Source: a virus
IMG/VR virus record: IMGVR_UViG_3300035145_002110
Location: 1-48,027 of that record
Direction: 5' to 3' (one strand)
Length of the DNA: 48,027 nt
Of this stretch, positions 38,552-46,083 are shown piece by piece. Position numbers and translations under genes: made by a program. Each line of letters starts with the position of its first letter. Position 1 is the stretch's first letter. A model generated the notes under the pieces. The model had not been told where the DNA came from. It saw only the letters and a program-made list of their open reading frames with translations, and made no database searches.

Positions 38552-39007
38552 TTACATCTCGTCTGGCATATCGTCCACTACTACTGGAGGTTCAACAGGA
38601 TATTCATTCACTGCTAGATATTCCATATAGTGTTTAACTGCGCCGAGGTAATCAGCGGCTTTTGTAAGTTTTGCTTGCACCCAAGGTTCTAAGTTATCTG
38701 TATCTCCAATCATGCCGTGTAGTTCAATAGCATACTTGCTCATTTTGTACAGTTGACTTTTAGCCATCCATCCATCTTCGTCTGTGCTATCTAATACACC
38801 TTCCATGATTTCACTGGTGTAGAGTACTGGCTCTACGCCTTCCTTTAATTCAGGATTGTGTTTTTTCATCCAAAGTTTTGCTAGGTCAATGTCTTCAAAC
38901 ACTTTGCGTTCTACTCCATTAATGTCTAGCACCTTGTATGTGTCGCCTTCTTTTACCAATTGTGGCTTGGCAACTTCTTTTACTGTGCTTATTTTGTCCA
39001 ATCTCAT
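38552..39007 (-). CDS. virion-cargo protein with leader peptide, 151 aa
   Basis: Starts MRLDKISTVKEVAKPQ. A central DGWMAKSQLYKMSKYAIELH (about 78-97) and WVQAKLTKAADYLGAVKHYM (about 109-128) form a helical module that I recall from marine T4-like phages. The tail is acidic and Pro-rich. It lies just upstream of the giant gene and is expected to be in the virion. Start overlaps the previous gene by ATGA. Confidence 0.6.
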   Translation of the reverse strand: MRLDKISTVKEVAKPQLVKEGDTYKVLDINGVERKVFEDIDLAKLWMKKHNPELKEGVEPVLYTSEIMEGVLDSTDEDGWMAKSQLYKMSKYAIELHGMIGDTDNLEPWVQAKLTKAADYLGAVKHYMEYLAVNEYPVEPPVVVDDMPDEM

Positions 39008-39204
39008 GGTTGTCTCCGGATCATTTTATTTGACACTTGATCATTTAACTGTTGCTCGTCAGCATCAGCTTTTGTTTTTTTATCAGCAAAGATTGAATCT
39101 TTGCGTCTACGCATTTTACCCAAGGGCTTTGCAACTGTAGCAAAACTACCTGCACCAAAACCTCCTGAGCTAACGGTTTCTCTTATGATCTCGTGTACCT
39201 TCAT
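39004..39204 (-). CDS. 66-aa basic virion-cargo protein with leader peptide
   Basis: From the ATG at 39204: MKVHEIIRETVSSGGFGAGS, then a basic middle part (GKMRRRKDSIFADKKTKAD). The leader holds IRE, a possible gp21-type protease site (I-x-E). A longer frame to 39261 begins with unrelated residues. A CATAAATAAG late-like motif lies only 4 nt before the ATG, too close for a normal leader RNA. Confidence 0.55.
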   Translation of the reverse strand: MKVHEIIRETVSSGGFGAGSFATVAKPLGKMRRRKDSIFADKKTKADADEQQLNDQVSNKMIRRQP

Positions 39205-39232
39205 ACACTTATTTATGCTATTACACAAATAC

Positions 39233-40093
39233 TCATTGTTGGGCGTGATACTGGTTAGCAAGACTTTGGAAATTTTCTCTGCTGATATCTCCGCCTTGTC
39301 TTATAAGTGTACTAGCATATGGTGTAGGCCAAACAACTGCAAAACTAAGCCAATTAGTTTTACTCAGTACACTGAGATTGGTCCAGGTTTTATGGGGGAA
39401 ACTTATATGTTGATCTTCATTGTATTTTTCATCATACCAAAGAAGACAGTCTTCTGTTGCTATTTTTACACAATTTTTGTACATGTCTTTGGTAAATTTG
39501 TACCAAACTTCAGGTTTACTAAAGAATGCAAAATCTCCTACAAATGCTCTGCCGCCTGCAATATACAACCAATCACTCATTATTTTGTCATGAAACACAG
39601 GATTTCTCTCCATGTTGTGAAAGGCTCTAAGCCACATCTCTTCGCTCATTGGGTTAAATGCAACATCACTTCTGGTTCTTATAACTATATCATATTGACC
39701 TGTTAAATCTCCAACCATCTGTGTAATCAAACCACAGCTCATGTATTGACCCCAGTAGTTTAGTTGATAGTTGCTGTAGTGATCATCACAAAACATAACA
39801 TTACTTTTAATAGTCTGTGAGATATGGTTAACTAAAGGATTTGTTTTATTGTAGGATCCAATTTCGTCAGCAATTTTATCTCGCCAACGTTCGTAACTGT
39901 GTTGACTGTGTTTAATAGGATCGTAAGATTCTTGCACCCTTGAGGCAAGATTTTTATTTCCATCTTCCCAGAAACAAGTGTAGTAGTCGACATTAAGTCT
40001 TTTAAAATGATCTGGGAATACACGGTTTTTAAACCACCATGCACCTTGTTCAAGATATCTCGGCTGTCCGTGAATTAAAACTGCTATTCGCAT
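39233..40093 (-). CDS. glycosyltransferase-like protein in the virion gene block
   Basis: 286 residues. It begins MRIAVLIHGQPRYLEQG and has YYTCFWED, YDIVIRTRSDVAFNPMS (about 134-150) and later DWLYIAGGRAFVGDFAFFSK. The IRTRSDVAFNP segment with a DxD-like acidic pair is similar to GT-A-type proteins of the kind found in phages and capsule loci. No signal peptide. It is the only gene from 30254 to 43835 that lacks the cargo leader. It could glycosylate a virion protein. Confidence 0.6.
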   Translation of the reverse strand: MRIAVLIHGQPRYLEQGAWWFKNRVFPDHFKRLNVDYYTCFWEDGNKNLASRVQESYDPIKHSQHSYERWRDKIADEIGSYNKTNPLVNHISQTIKSNVMFCDDHYSNYQLNYWGQYMSCGLITQMVGDLTGQYDIVIRTRSDVAFNPMSEEMWLRAFHNMERNPVFHDKIMSDWLYIAGGRAFVGDFAFFSKPEVWYKFTKDMYKNCVKIATEDCLLWYDEKYNEDQHISFPHKTWTNLSVLSKTNWLSFAVVWPTPYASTLIRQGGDISRENFQSLANQYHAQQ

Positions 40094-40102
40094 GTTTACC
40101 TC

Positions 40103-41644
40103 TTATTTGGTTTTCTTGCGTCCGCTTTTCATATTAGCGCACCAGTGATACATTTTTGCTTTTTCACCACTGCTATTTTTTGCTTTTTTACGAAGACTTG
40201 TTACACTACCTTTACAACTAGCACCACTACGTTTTACACGACCTGGTCTTGATTTACCTTTTACTTTACCATCAGCAAAGTTTTCAAACAACTGTTCACC
40301 AAAAATAGCTAGATAGTAATCTCGTAATTCTTTCCAATTAAGTTTATCACCTGTTTGTCTTGCTAACATTTGTGCATAGTAACCCAATGTATGACGCAAT
40401 TTACCGCCAGTTTCTTCGTGCTTTCTGAGCAGTATTTTGTGCAAGTACTTGGCAGCTTTTTCATATCTGTCTGCATTGAATGCAACACTTGCTTTGCGTC
40501 CTATGTATTCCCATGGTGTTTCTTCTTGAATTTCTTCTTCACCCATTACACGTTGTTGCAGTCTCTGCCACCAACTTAGGTTTTGATTGTTGCTGGCTTG
40601 CTTAGAACTAGCAGGCTTTTTAACTGGTTGTTTATTTTGACCGCCCCAATTGATTTTTTGTGCTAGACTTCCTGCTGTATTTTCTACAGGAAATTCTTGA
40701 TTGGGTGTTCTAAAATCTTTTTTGCGCATCACAGTTTTAGCAATTAAATCCAACTCATTGTTTGCACTATCCCAACGCAGTGCAAATGGCAAGTTAATAT
40801 CTGTTTGTAAGTCTTTCATTACTGCTTCTTCGCCTGGTCCTAGTTTTGCAATTGGCTTGCCCCAACGTTTGTATTCTTGTTTGAACAAACGTGTTAGTTC
40901 GCTCATTGTGATTGGTTTTTGATTGCGTATATCGTTTACACGATCCAAAAAGTGTCTTGTAAATTCTACATCAATGCCTACTTTACCAAACAGTTTGTCA
41001 GCAAATGTTTCTAATTGCTGTAGGTCAACTGTACTAATATCTTCTCTGGTCAATTGTCTTGCTACTTCTTTAGCTCGCTCTCCGTCTGGATGTTTTGGAT
41101 TAATACTAACAACTTCTCCGTTCATTAGCTCACTAATATTAGCAGCCTTTCCAATTTCGTCAAGTATTATGTGTAATTTGTCTTTGGGATCGTAGTTGCC
41201 AGTTTCATAACCCAACTTGCCTCTAACTTCTGTTCTTGCACCTGTACGATTGTCTTTTACGTGTAGTATCAGCATGTCTGCATCATAGTCACGTTCTAGT
41301 TGCAGCAAATAACTTTCACTTTCTTTGCCTTCTCTGAGCAACGGAAGGTCAAACCAAAGTTTAAACCATCCTGGATCACCTGGCTTTAACCCTAGTTTCT
41401 TTTCTTTGTCCTTGAGTGCTTGTGCAGTATGACTAATATTTTCAGGTATACCCATGTTAAACAGTTTGTTTGGTGTACTGTTTTTTGCAGCCTTTTTATG
41501 TAGTGGTTGAGGCTTGCCGCCTTTGTTCATAGGAAATAGTTTAGCTGCTTGGCGTTCTGTTTCACCAGGCTGAACATCAGGTGTTGTGTTTACACCTTTG
41601 ACTATTTTACCTACACCTGCTTCTGTTAGTTCACTTATCTTCAT
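40103..41644 (-). CDS. virion-cargo protein with possible nuclease domain, 513 aa
   Basis: Starts MKISELTEAGVGKIVKG, where LTE-A fits the T4 gp21 cleavage pattern. A middle domain (about 225-325) has DVEFTRHFLDRVNDIRNQKP, ELTRLFKQEYKRWGKPIAKL and LDLIAKTVMRKKDF; His and several Arg in this order recall small RNases of the BECR/RelE-like group. A helical part follows (EKAAKYLHKILLRKHEETGG), and the end has SCKGSVTSLRKKAKNSSGEK and MYHWCANM, a Cys-containing basic module known from marine phages. The nuclease idea is an inference. Confidence 0.55.
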   Translation of the reverse strand: MKISELTEAGVGKIVKGVNTTPDVQPGETERQAAKLFPMNKGGKPQPLHKKAAKNSTPNKLFNMGIPENISHTAQALKDKEKKLGLKPGDPGWFKLWFDLPLLREGKESESYLLQLERDYDADMLILHVKDNRTGARTEVRGKLGYETGNYDPKDKLHIILDEIGKAANISELMNGEVVSINPKHPDGERAKEVARQLTREDISTVDLQQLETFADKLFGKVGIDVEFTRHFLDRVNDIRNQKPITMSELTRLFKQEYKRWGKPIAKLGPGEEAVMKDLQTDINLPFALRWDSANNELDLIAKTVMRKKDFRTPNQEFPVENTAGSLAQKINWGGQNKQPVKKPASSKQASNNQNLSWWQRLQQRVMGEEEIQEETPWEYIGRKASVAFNADRYEKAAKYLHKILLRKHEETGGKLRHTLGYYAQMLARQTGDKLNWKELRDYYLAIFGEQLFENFADGKVKGKSRPGRVKRSGASCKGSVTSLRKKAKNSSGEKAKMYHWCANMKSGRKKTK

Positions 41645-41657
41645 ATCTACACACCAG

Positions 41658-42890
41658 TTATACTTTCTTTACCTTTGATTTCCATCCAGGACTAACACTG
41701 CCGTCGGGCCATAGAATACTACCATCAGGTTGTAGTGTATAACCTGGTTTTTGTTGTCCGCTGCCTGCACCTTTACCTGTTCCTGTTGTTGTATTTGGTT
41801 TACTTGCATCGGGAGTCACTATCCAAGGTTTGTTTGGATCATATGCTGGTACCTCAGGATCTACAGGCTTGGCTGTTCCTAACCCAGTTTCTGGTTTTTT
41901 GGTTCCAAAGCTAGGAGAAATTGATCCATCGGGCCATTGAATATCTCCGTTTGGTAAAACTGTATAGCTTGGTTTAGGCTTAGGCTTAATAGCTGGCGGT
42001 GTGGCCTTAGGACGTATAGGCGGTAAGGCTGGTCTATAAGGATTATTTGTATTTGGATCTTGATCTGGTATTAACCAGTCTGAAGTCACCGGAGGATCTT
42101 CATAGTAATTTTCGCTTGGTATTTTATCACCATCAATAATTACATATTCTGTGTCACTACCAGGTGTGGGGAACAACCTTGCTCTTTCTGCAGGTGTCAA
42201 ATTTCGACGAGCTTCAGTTTCTCTAGCTTCAGCTTCGCCACCTAATGCTCTGTAGTCATCGTATGATCTGTTGTCTGTATTTCCGCCTTGTGACCATCCT
42301 TCTTTGTCTTGAATTACGTGCTGGAATTCGTGTATAAGAGTTTCAATAACGTCTTTTGTTGGCATAGAACTTACGTTATCTCTATCATACAAACCTATTG
42401 CAATTTTACCTTTGCCATCGGTCCAGCCCATTTCATGTTTACCTTCACCGGCAGCATTTCTATTATCATAAAACTTAATTCTAACATTCTTTAAGAATGG
42501 ATAGGCTTTAAACAAATCAGGATGATCAAATATTTTTTCTGGACTTACAAATTTTTCAGGTCTGTAGCCTGTTTCTACTGCACTATGATCAGTGATTTCT
42601 TGGCGCCAGCGGCCATCAAGACCTCTCATTGTTCCTGTAGCAGCCCAAATTTCTCCCTTGTCGTAGCCATTTTTTTCCATTTGTTCTGCTCTACGTGCTC
42701 TTTGTGCATCCCAAAGTTCACTTTTAGTTCCAATAAATGTTGCTTTAGGTGCATATACTGGTTCGTCAGCATCTACTGTGCCCAAGGGTTTAGGTTGAAT
42801 TTTTTGTACCTTGTTTCGTATATCGCCAAGTTTACTAAGACCAATATCTCTGCGACTAGGCTGCTCAAATATAAATTGTCTTGCCTTCAT
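41658..42890 (-). CDS. virion-cargo metallopeptidase-like protein (LPD23-like)
   Basis: 410 residues. It begins MKARQFIFEQPSRRDIG, with IFE-Q as possible processing site. GYDKGEIWAATGTMRGLDGR (about 73-92), then FKAYPFLKNVRI, and LIHEFQHVIQDKEGW (about 186-200) followed by GGEAEARETEARRNLTPAER (about 217-236) match LPD23-type zincins of polyvalent phage proteins: HExxH plus a downstream E. The Pro-rich C-terminal half has two copies of a motif with WPDGS[IV]SP. Such proteins are thought to be injected with DNA. Protease activity and host target are unproven. Confidence 0.7.
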   Translation of the reverse strand: MKARQFIFEQPSRRDIGLSKLGDIRNKVQKIQPKPLGTVDADEPVYAPKATFIGTKSELWDAQRARRAEQMEKNGYDKGEIWAATGTMRGLDGRWRQEITDHSAVETGYRPEKFVSPEKIFDHPDLFKAYPFLKNVRIKFYDNRNAAGEGKHEMGWTDGKGKIAIGLYDRDNVSSMPTKDVIETLIHEFQHVIQDKEGWSQGGNTDNRSYDDYRALGGEAEARETEARRNLTPAERARLFPTPGSDTEYVIIDGDKIPSENYYEDPPVTSDWLIPDQDPNTNNPYRPALPPIRPKATPPAIKPKPKPSYTVLPNGDIQWPDGSISPSFGTKKPETGLGTAKPVDPEVPAYDPNKPWIVTPDASKPNTTTGTGKGAGSGQQKPGYTLQPDGSILWPDGSVSPGWKSKVKKV

Positions 42891-43489
42891 GATACCAATG
42901 CCGTTAATAATTGCAGTATTTCTACAGGATGTACAGTTTGTCTTCTACTACTCAACCCCTGAATTCCTCTGCGCATTGCATCTGCTTCTTCTGGAGTAAA
43001 GTTTCCTGTACCTTCGAATCGATTGATTACTTCATTAATTCTTCTAATGTCAATGGGCAATGGAGGTCTTTGTTGCTGTTCTTCGTCTTCTTGCTGAATG
43101 TTTCTGCTACGAGCTCCGCCTTTGCTACGTATTGCTTGTAAATCGTCTAATGCTTGTATCAGTGCAGCAATCTTAGTTGGTAACACACGGTTGCGATTTA
43201 GTTCATAGTCTGCATTTCTAAAACCTTGTGTGCCTTGTTGCATTTGTTTTAACAGGTTTGTTGTTTGATCAATTACATTCTTCATTAATGTGTCAATGTT
43301 CATAGTACCATAACCTGGCACTGCAACTGTGCTTTTCATTGGTTGTTCTTTGTCAAAGTCAGTGAGTTCTTCGTTGGCTTTTTTGCGTCCAGCGCAATGG
43401 GCACGTTGACTGAAACCTTTTGGGTTATCACAGTCAATGCTCTTTTTATACTTTTTGCTCCATTTTTCGCCTATCTGGTCAATCTTCAT
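42887..43489 (-). CDS. virion-cargo/prohead-core-like protein, 200 aa
   Basis: From the ATG at 43489 (two bases after the previous stop): MKIDQIGEKWSKKYKKSIDC, with IDCDNPKGFSQRAHCAGRKK (about 18-37), a module common in marine T4-like phages. The rest is helical with a Gln-rich part (QQEDEEQQQRPPLP). Two Cys and a His could bind zinc. It is likely packaged with the other leader proteins. The longer frame to 43618 overlaps the previous gene and is not needed. Confidence 0.6.
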   Translation of the reverse strand: MKIDQIGEKWSKKYKKSIDCDNPKGFSQRAHCAGRKKANEELTDFDKEQPMKSTVAVPGYGTMNIDTLMKNVIDQTTNLLKQMQQGTQGFRNADYELNRNRVLPTKIAALIQALDDLQAIRSKGGARSRNIQQEDEEQQQRPPLPIDIRRINEVINRFEGTGNFTPEEADAMRRGIQGLSSRRQTVHPVEILQLLTALVS

Positions 43490-43490
43490 G

Positions 43491-43835
43491 TTACCACTTT
43501 CTACATGACCAATAACGTGCCTTCCACTTTGGACCTGGATTATCACAGTTGTGTCTTGCACGGAAACTTCTGCGTCTAGCAGGATTGCTTTTTTTGATAC
43601 GCATGTTAGGATCGCCAAAGTTTACTTTAACAACATTGCCTTTTGCATTTTTGACATAGACTTTGAACTTTTTTACGTCACCTCGCATAGGCTTGTTTAG
43701 TTTTACTTTGCGTCCTTGATACTCTGCTTCAAACATATCTGCATATGCTAGATAGCCAAACTCTTCGTGAAAGTCTTGATTGTCTTCCACTGTGATTTCA
43801 TTTTCTTCTATTTGTGTAAATTCGTAAATCTTCAT
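43491..43835 (-). CDS. small basic virion-cargo protein, 114 aa
   Basis: Starts MKIYEFTQIEENEITVEDNQ. The rest has KPMRGDVKKFKVYVKNAKGN and a C-terminal part NPARRRSFRARHNCDNPGPK...YWSCRKW with two Cys, a His and many Arg. This basic C-terminal module recurs in marine T4-like phages and suggests nucleic-acid binding. Its ribosome site lies in the arm of a hairpin that encloses a late promoter (43841-43882), so early translation may be blocked. Confidence 0.65.
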   Translation of the reverse strand: MKIYEFTQIEENEITVEDNQDFHEEFGYLAYADMFEAEYQGRKVKLNKPMRGDVKKFKVYVKNAKGNVVKVNFGDPNMRIKKSNPARRRSFRARHNCDNPGPKWKARYWSCRKW

Positions 43836-43840
43836 AAGAA

Positions 43841-43882
43841 CACCCTTGGTAATACTTTGTTACGAGTATTTATCCAAGGGTG
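43841..43882 (-). promoter_or_regulatory. hairpin enclosing a late promoter and masking a ribosome site
   Basis: Arms CACCCTTGG (43841-43849) and CCAAGGGTG (43874-43882) pair over 9 bp around a 24-nt loop. On the minus strand the loop holds GATAAATACTCG (the motif GATAAATAC at 43874-43866). The downstream arm contains AAGGG, the likely ribosome site of the gene at 43835. RNA started in the loop lacks the upstream arm. Confidence 0.65.
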
Positions 43883-43900
43883 CTAGTTATTGTTCCACTA

Positions 43901-44278
43901 TTATAGAACGTCGATTATGACACTTTCATTTAGTACAGCGCCTGTTCTGTTCCAAGCAACTTTGTCGCCTGCACTGAATTCAGTCCCTGTATTAGGTTCA
44001 ACTGTGCATGTTCTGCCAGAAATTTTACTAACGTAGTAAGTACCTGCGGCACTGTCTGTTACGTTAATGTTCATTGTACCAATACCTGTTGTAGCACCTG
44101 CTACAAGAGAGCATACCGCAGTACCTGCGGCTGTGGTAACTTCAAAACGCTTGCTACCTCTTTGTCTTACAATGTATCCAGCTACACCAGCAACACCGTC
44201 TACGTCTGCTGTTACACTGATTTGGCTTCCAGCATCTGCTGTATCACCTAGGTTTCTTTTGTTTAGTGGTCTTCCCAT
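43901..44278 (-). CDS. virion decoration-like protein, 125 aa
   Basis: Reads MGRPLNKRNLGDTADAGSQI and continues with small beta-rich, Gly/Thr/Ala-rich sequence (GVAGYIVRQRGSKRFEVTTA). MGRPLNKR starts are typical of a small virion-associated family in marine T4-like phages. It has the composition of a capsid or tail decoration protein. A structured leader (44279-44343) precedes it. Exact location in the virion unknown. Confidence 0.6.
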   Translation of the reverse strand: MGRPLNKRNLGDTADAGSQISVTADVDGVAGVAGYIVRQRGSKRFEVTTAAGTAVCSLVAGATTGIGTMNINVTDSAAGTYYVSKISGRTCTVEPNTGTEFSAGDKVAWNRTGAVLNESVIIDVL

Positions 44279-44360
44279 TTGATTTCTCCTTTATAGAAGT
44301 CCTATCCGGGTTCTAGCCGGTACGGGGATGGAACCCCATAAACCCTACTGGGCGTACTAC
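44279..44360 (-). other. structured GC-rich leader of the decoration-like gene
   Basis: The 85-nt gap has GGGG-TTCCAT-CCCC and CCGG-CTAGAAC-CCGG hairpins, with an outer GGGTT/AACCC pair. It ends in AAAGGAG before the ATG at 44278. GGGGTTCCATCCCC resembles a tRNA T arm, but no complete tRNA can be drawn. No U run, so not a standard terminator. Confidence 0.45.
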
Positions 44361-44363
44361 TAC

Positions 44364-45467
44364 TTATGCCACCAATAGTTTGTGACCCATGAATGGATCA
44401 TAGCTGTAAAGATATTGTTCGTAAAGTTGTTGACTAGCCAAGTTTTTGTGCTTTGCTTCAACCATAATGTCGAAGTCATCCCAAAAGCTCAATGCCCAAT
44501 CGTTGCAGGCACGGTTCCAACACATGTCGCTGTGTGCTCTTAGCTTTGCCTTTTTGTAGCCCATTGCGAGGAGTTCGTCCATGGCTGGTTGTGTGCTTCT
44601 GCTATGCTCTGCCAATAATGACTCTTTAGATATACTATAATGCATAGCAGGACGAACACCACGCCAACTATCAATGACACGTTTAACACGGTCGTCGTTG
44701 GCTTCAATGTATTCTCCTGTTCGCACCCAATGGTGATGAATGTCAATCACTAGTGCAACATCATTACTTAGCTCTAAACTTGCGTCGAGTCCCCACGACA
44801 TTTCGTCGTTTTCGATAGTGATACAGTTTCGTGCTTCTGGAGACAGTCTTGGAAGGATGTCTTTGATACCGGCTGGACCTTTTCGTCCTGAGATGTGGAC
44901 GTTACATTTGAAGTCTTGCCAGTTTTTACCGTAACCCATGTACCGGATGATATCCGCATGATATTCAAACTCCTCTATACTTCTATTTACAACATCAGGG
45001 TTATCACTTGCCAGCACAGTAAACTGACCAGGATGCATAGACAAGCGAACATCAAGGTTACGTGCAGTTTCACCCACTCTTGCATATAGTTGTTGCGCTC
45101 TTGCTTGGACATCAGATTGCTGCCAATAATAACTCCAATCACGCTGAGTATAAGCAGGAAGCTGATTTGAACCAAGGCGTACCATTCGTAGTGCATCTGG
45201 TAATCCTCCAACATATTCCACAAGACGCAGTGCCGCCGCACCGTTGTGTTCCATGATATCCCACAAACGTTGCTCTGCTACTTCTCGTGTTTGATTGTTA
45301 AGCCAAGTAATAGTTGTGGCTTTTTCATTCAGCGGACGCTGTAGTTCTTCCAATACTTTTTTTGGTTGATTTTGATCAGGATGCATGTACTTGCATGCAA
45401 ATCCAATACGCCGGGTTTCTTGTGCTTTCAAGAAATCACCTGCTGTGGTAAACTTCAAATCATTCAT
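44364..45467 (-). CDS. uvsE: UV-damage endonuclease, UvsE-like
   Basis: 367 residues. The TIM-barrel pattern RIGFACKY at the start, ALRLVEYVGG, RLSMHPGQFTVLASDNPDV (about 142-160), EEFEYHADIIRYMG, NVHISGRKG, CITIENDEMSWG and ALVIDIHHHWVR are hallmarks of UVDE/UvsE, including the metal-binding His and Glu residues. It nicks DNA 5' to UV photoproducts. It has its own sigma70 promoter, so it is probably expressed early despite lying among virion genes. T4 uses an unrelated enzyme (DenV) for UV repair. Confidence 0.85.
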   Translation of the reverse strand: MNDLKFTTAGDFLKAQETRRIGFACKYMHPDQNQPKKVLEELQRPLNEKATTITWLNNQTREVAEQRLWDIMEHNGAAALRLVEYVGGLPDALRMVRLGSNQLPAYTQRDWSYYWQQSDVQARAQQLYARVGETARNLDVRLSMHPGQFTVLASDNPDVVNRSIEEFEYHADIIRYMGYGKNWQDFKCNVHISGRKGPAGIKDILPRLSPEARNCITIENDEMSWGLDASLELSNDVALVIDIHHHWVRTGEYIEANDDRVKRVIDSWRGVRPAMHYSISKESLLAEHSRSTQPAMDELLAMGYKKAKLRAHSDMCWNRACNDWALSFWDDFDIMVEAKHKNLASQQLYEQYLYSYDPFMGHKLLVA

Positions 45468-45500
45468 ACATACGCTCCGCCGTATACTTTTACTTTATAC

Positions 45501-45529
45501 ACTATAGCGTATATGTTTCAAGATGTCAA
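45501..45529 (-). promoter_or_regulatory. sigma70 promoter of uvsE
   Basis: Minus strand TTGACA (45529-45524), 17 bp, TATAGT (45506-45501), 34 bp before the uvsE start; the -35 box overlaps the stop codon of the upstream gene. Confidence 0.85.
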
Positions 45530-46083
45530 GAAAATTTGCTGATATTCAAACTATAAAAATCAAGTAACTGTTTATTGTTTATCTTGGGCATGTTTCTATA
45601 GTTTGTTGGCAAGTCATCATATGGACGCATTGCAGGATGTGTTTTTTGGCTTTCGCTCATGTTTATACCGTAACGATAACCTTTGTTCATCATCTCTTGT
45701 ATCCACTCGTTGTGTGCTTGTCTAGCATACGATTTTTCTAATATATCTTGTGCGCCTTCGTCCATTTCTATTTCATCTTCAAATGGATGTCCAAAGTCTG
45801 CATCTGCACGATATACGTTACTGGTTTCAATTTCAAAATCGTGTTCTGATACTCTCATATATCCTTCAACAATACGTTCTGCTTCATCTGCGGTAAGATG
45901 TCTTACCAATGGTACAATGTACAACAAATCTTTGTCTTGACTTGCTAGTATAAACTGACTTGTTTCATCATCACCTGCTACTACACCTTCAGGCGCTAGC
46001 ATCATTACAGTGAAGAACCAACGCTGAATTTCTTCAGCGTTGAGTGTTTTATCTGTACGTTGTTGAATATAAAAATCTTGCAT
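45526..46083 (-). CDS. RyR-domain-like protein, 185 aa
   Basis: The C-terminal part HNEWIQEMMNKGYRYGINMS...THPAMRPYDDLPTNYRN (about 123-166) matches the RyR repeat pattern (HxxW, GWxYG, HPxxxPYxxL), found in ryanodine receptors and in bacterial and phage proteins. The N-terminal part has TADEAERIVEGYMRV and is acidic. Phage RyR proteins have no settled function; nucleotide-derivative binding has been suggested for the domain. The start overlaps the upstream membrane-protein gene. Confidence 0.6.
   Translation of the reverse strand: MQDFYIQQRTDKTLNAEEIQRWFFTVMMLAPEGVVAGDDETSQFILASQDKDLLYIVPLVRHLTADEAERIVEGYMRVSEHDFEIETSNVYRADADFGHPFEDEIEMDEGAQDILEKSYARQAHNEWIQEMMNKGYRYGINMSESQKTHPAMRPYDDLPTNYRNMPKINNKQLLDFYSLNISKFS

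Noticed and set aside
39208-39217. CATAAATAAG motif before the 66-aa cargo gene
   Set aside because: It lies so close to the ATG that the transcript would be leaderless; kept only as a remark.
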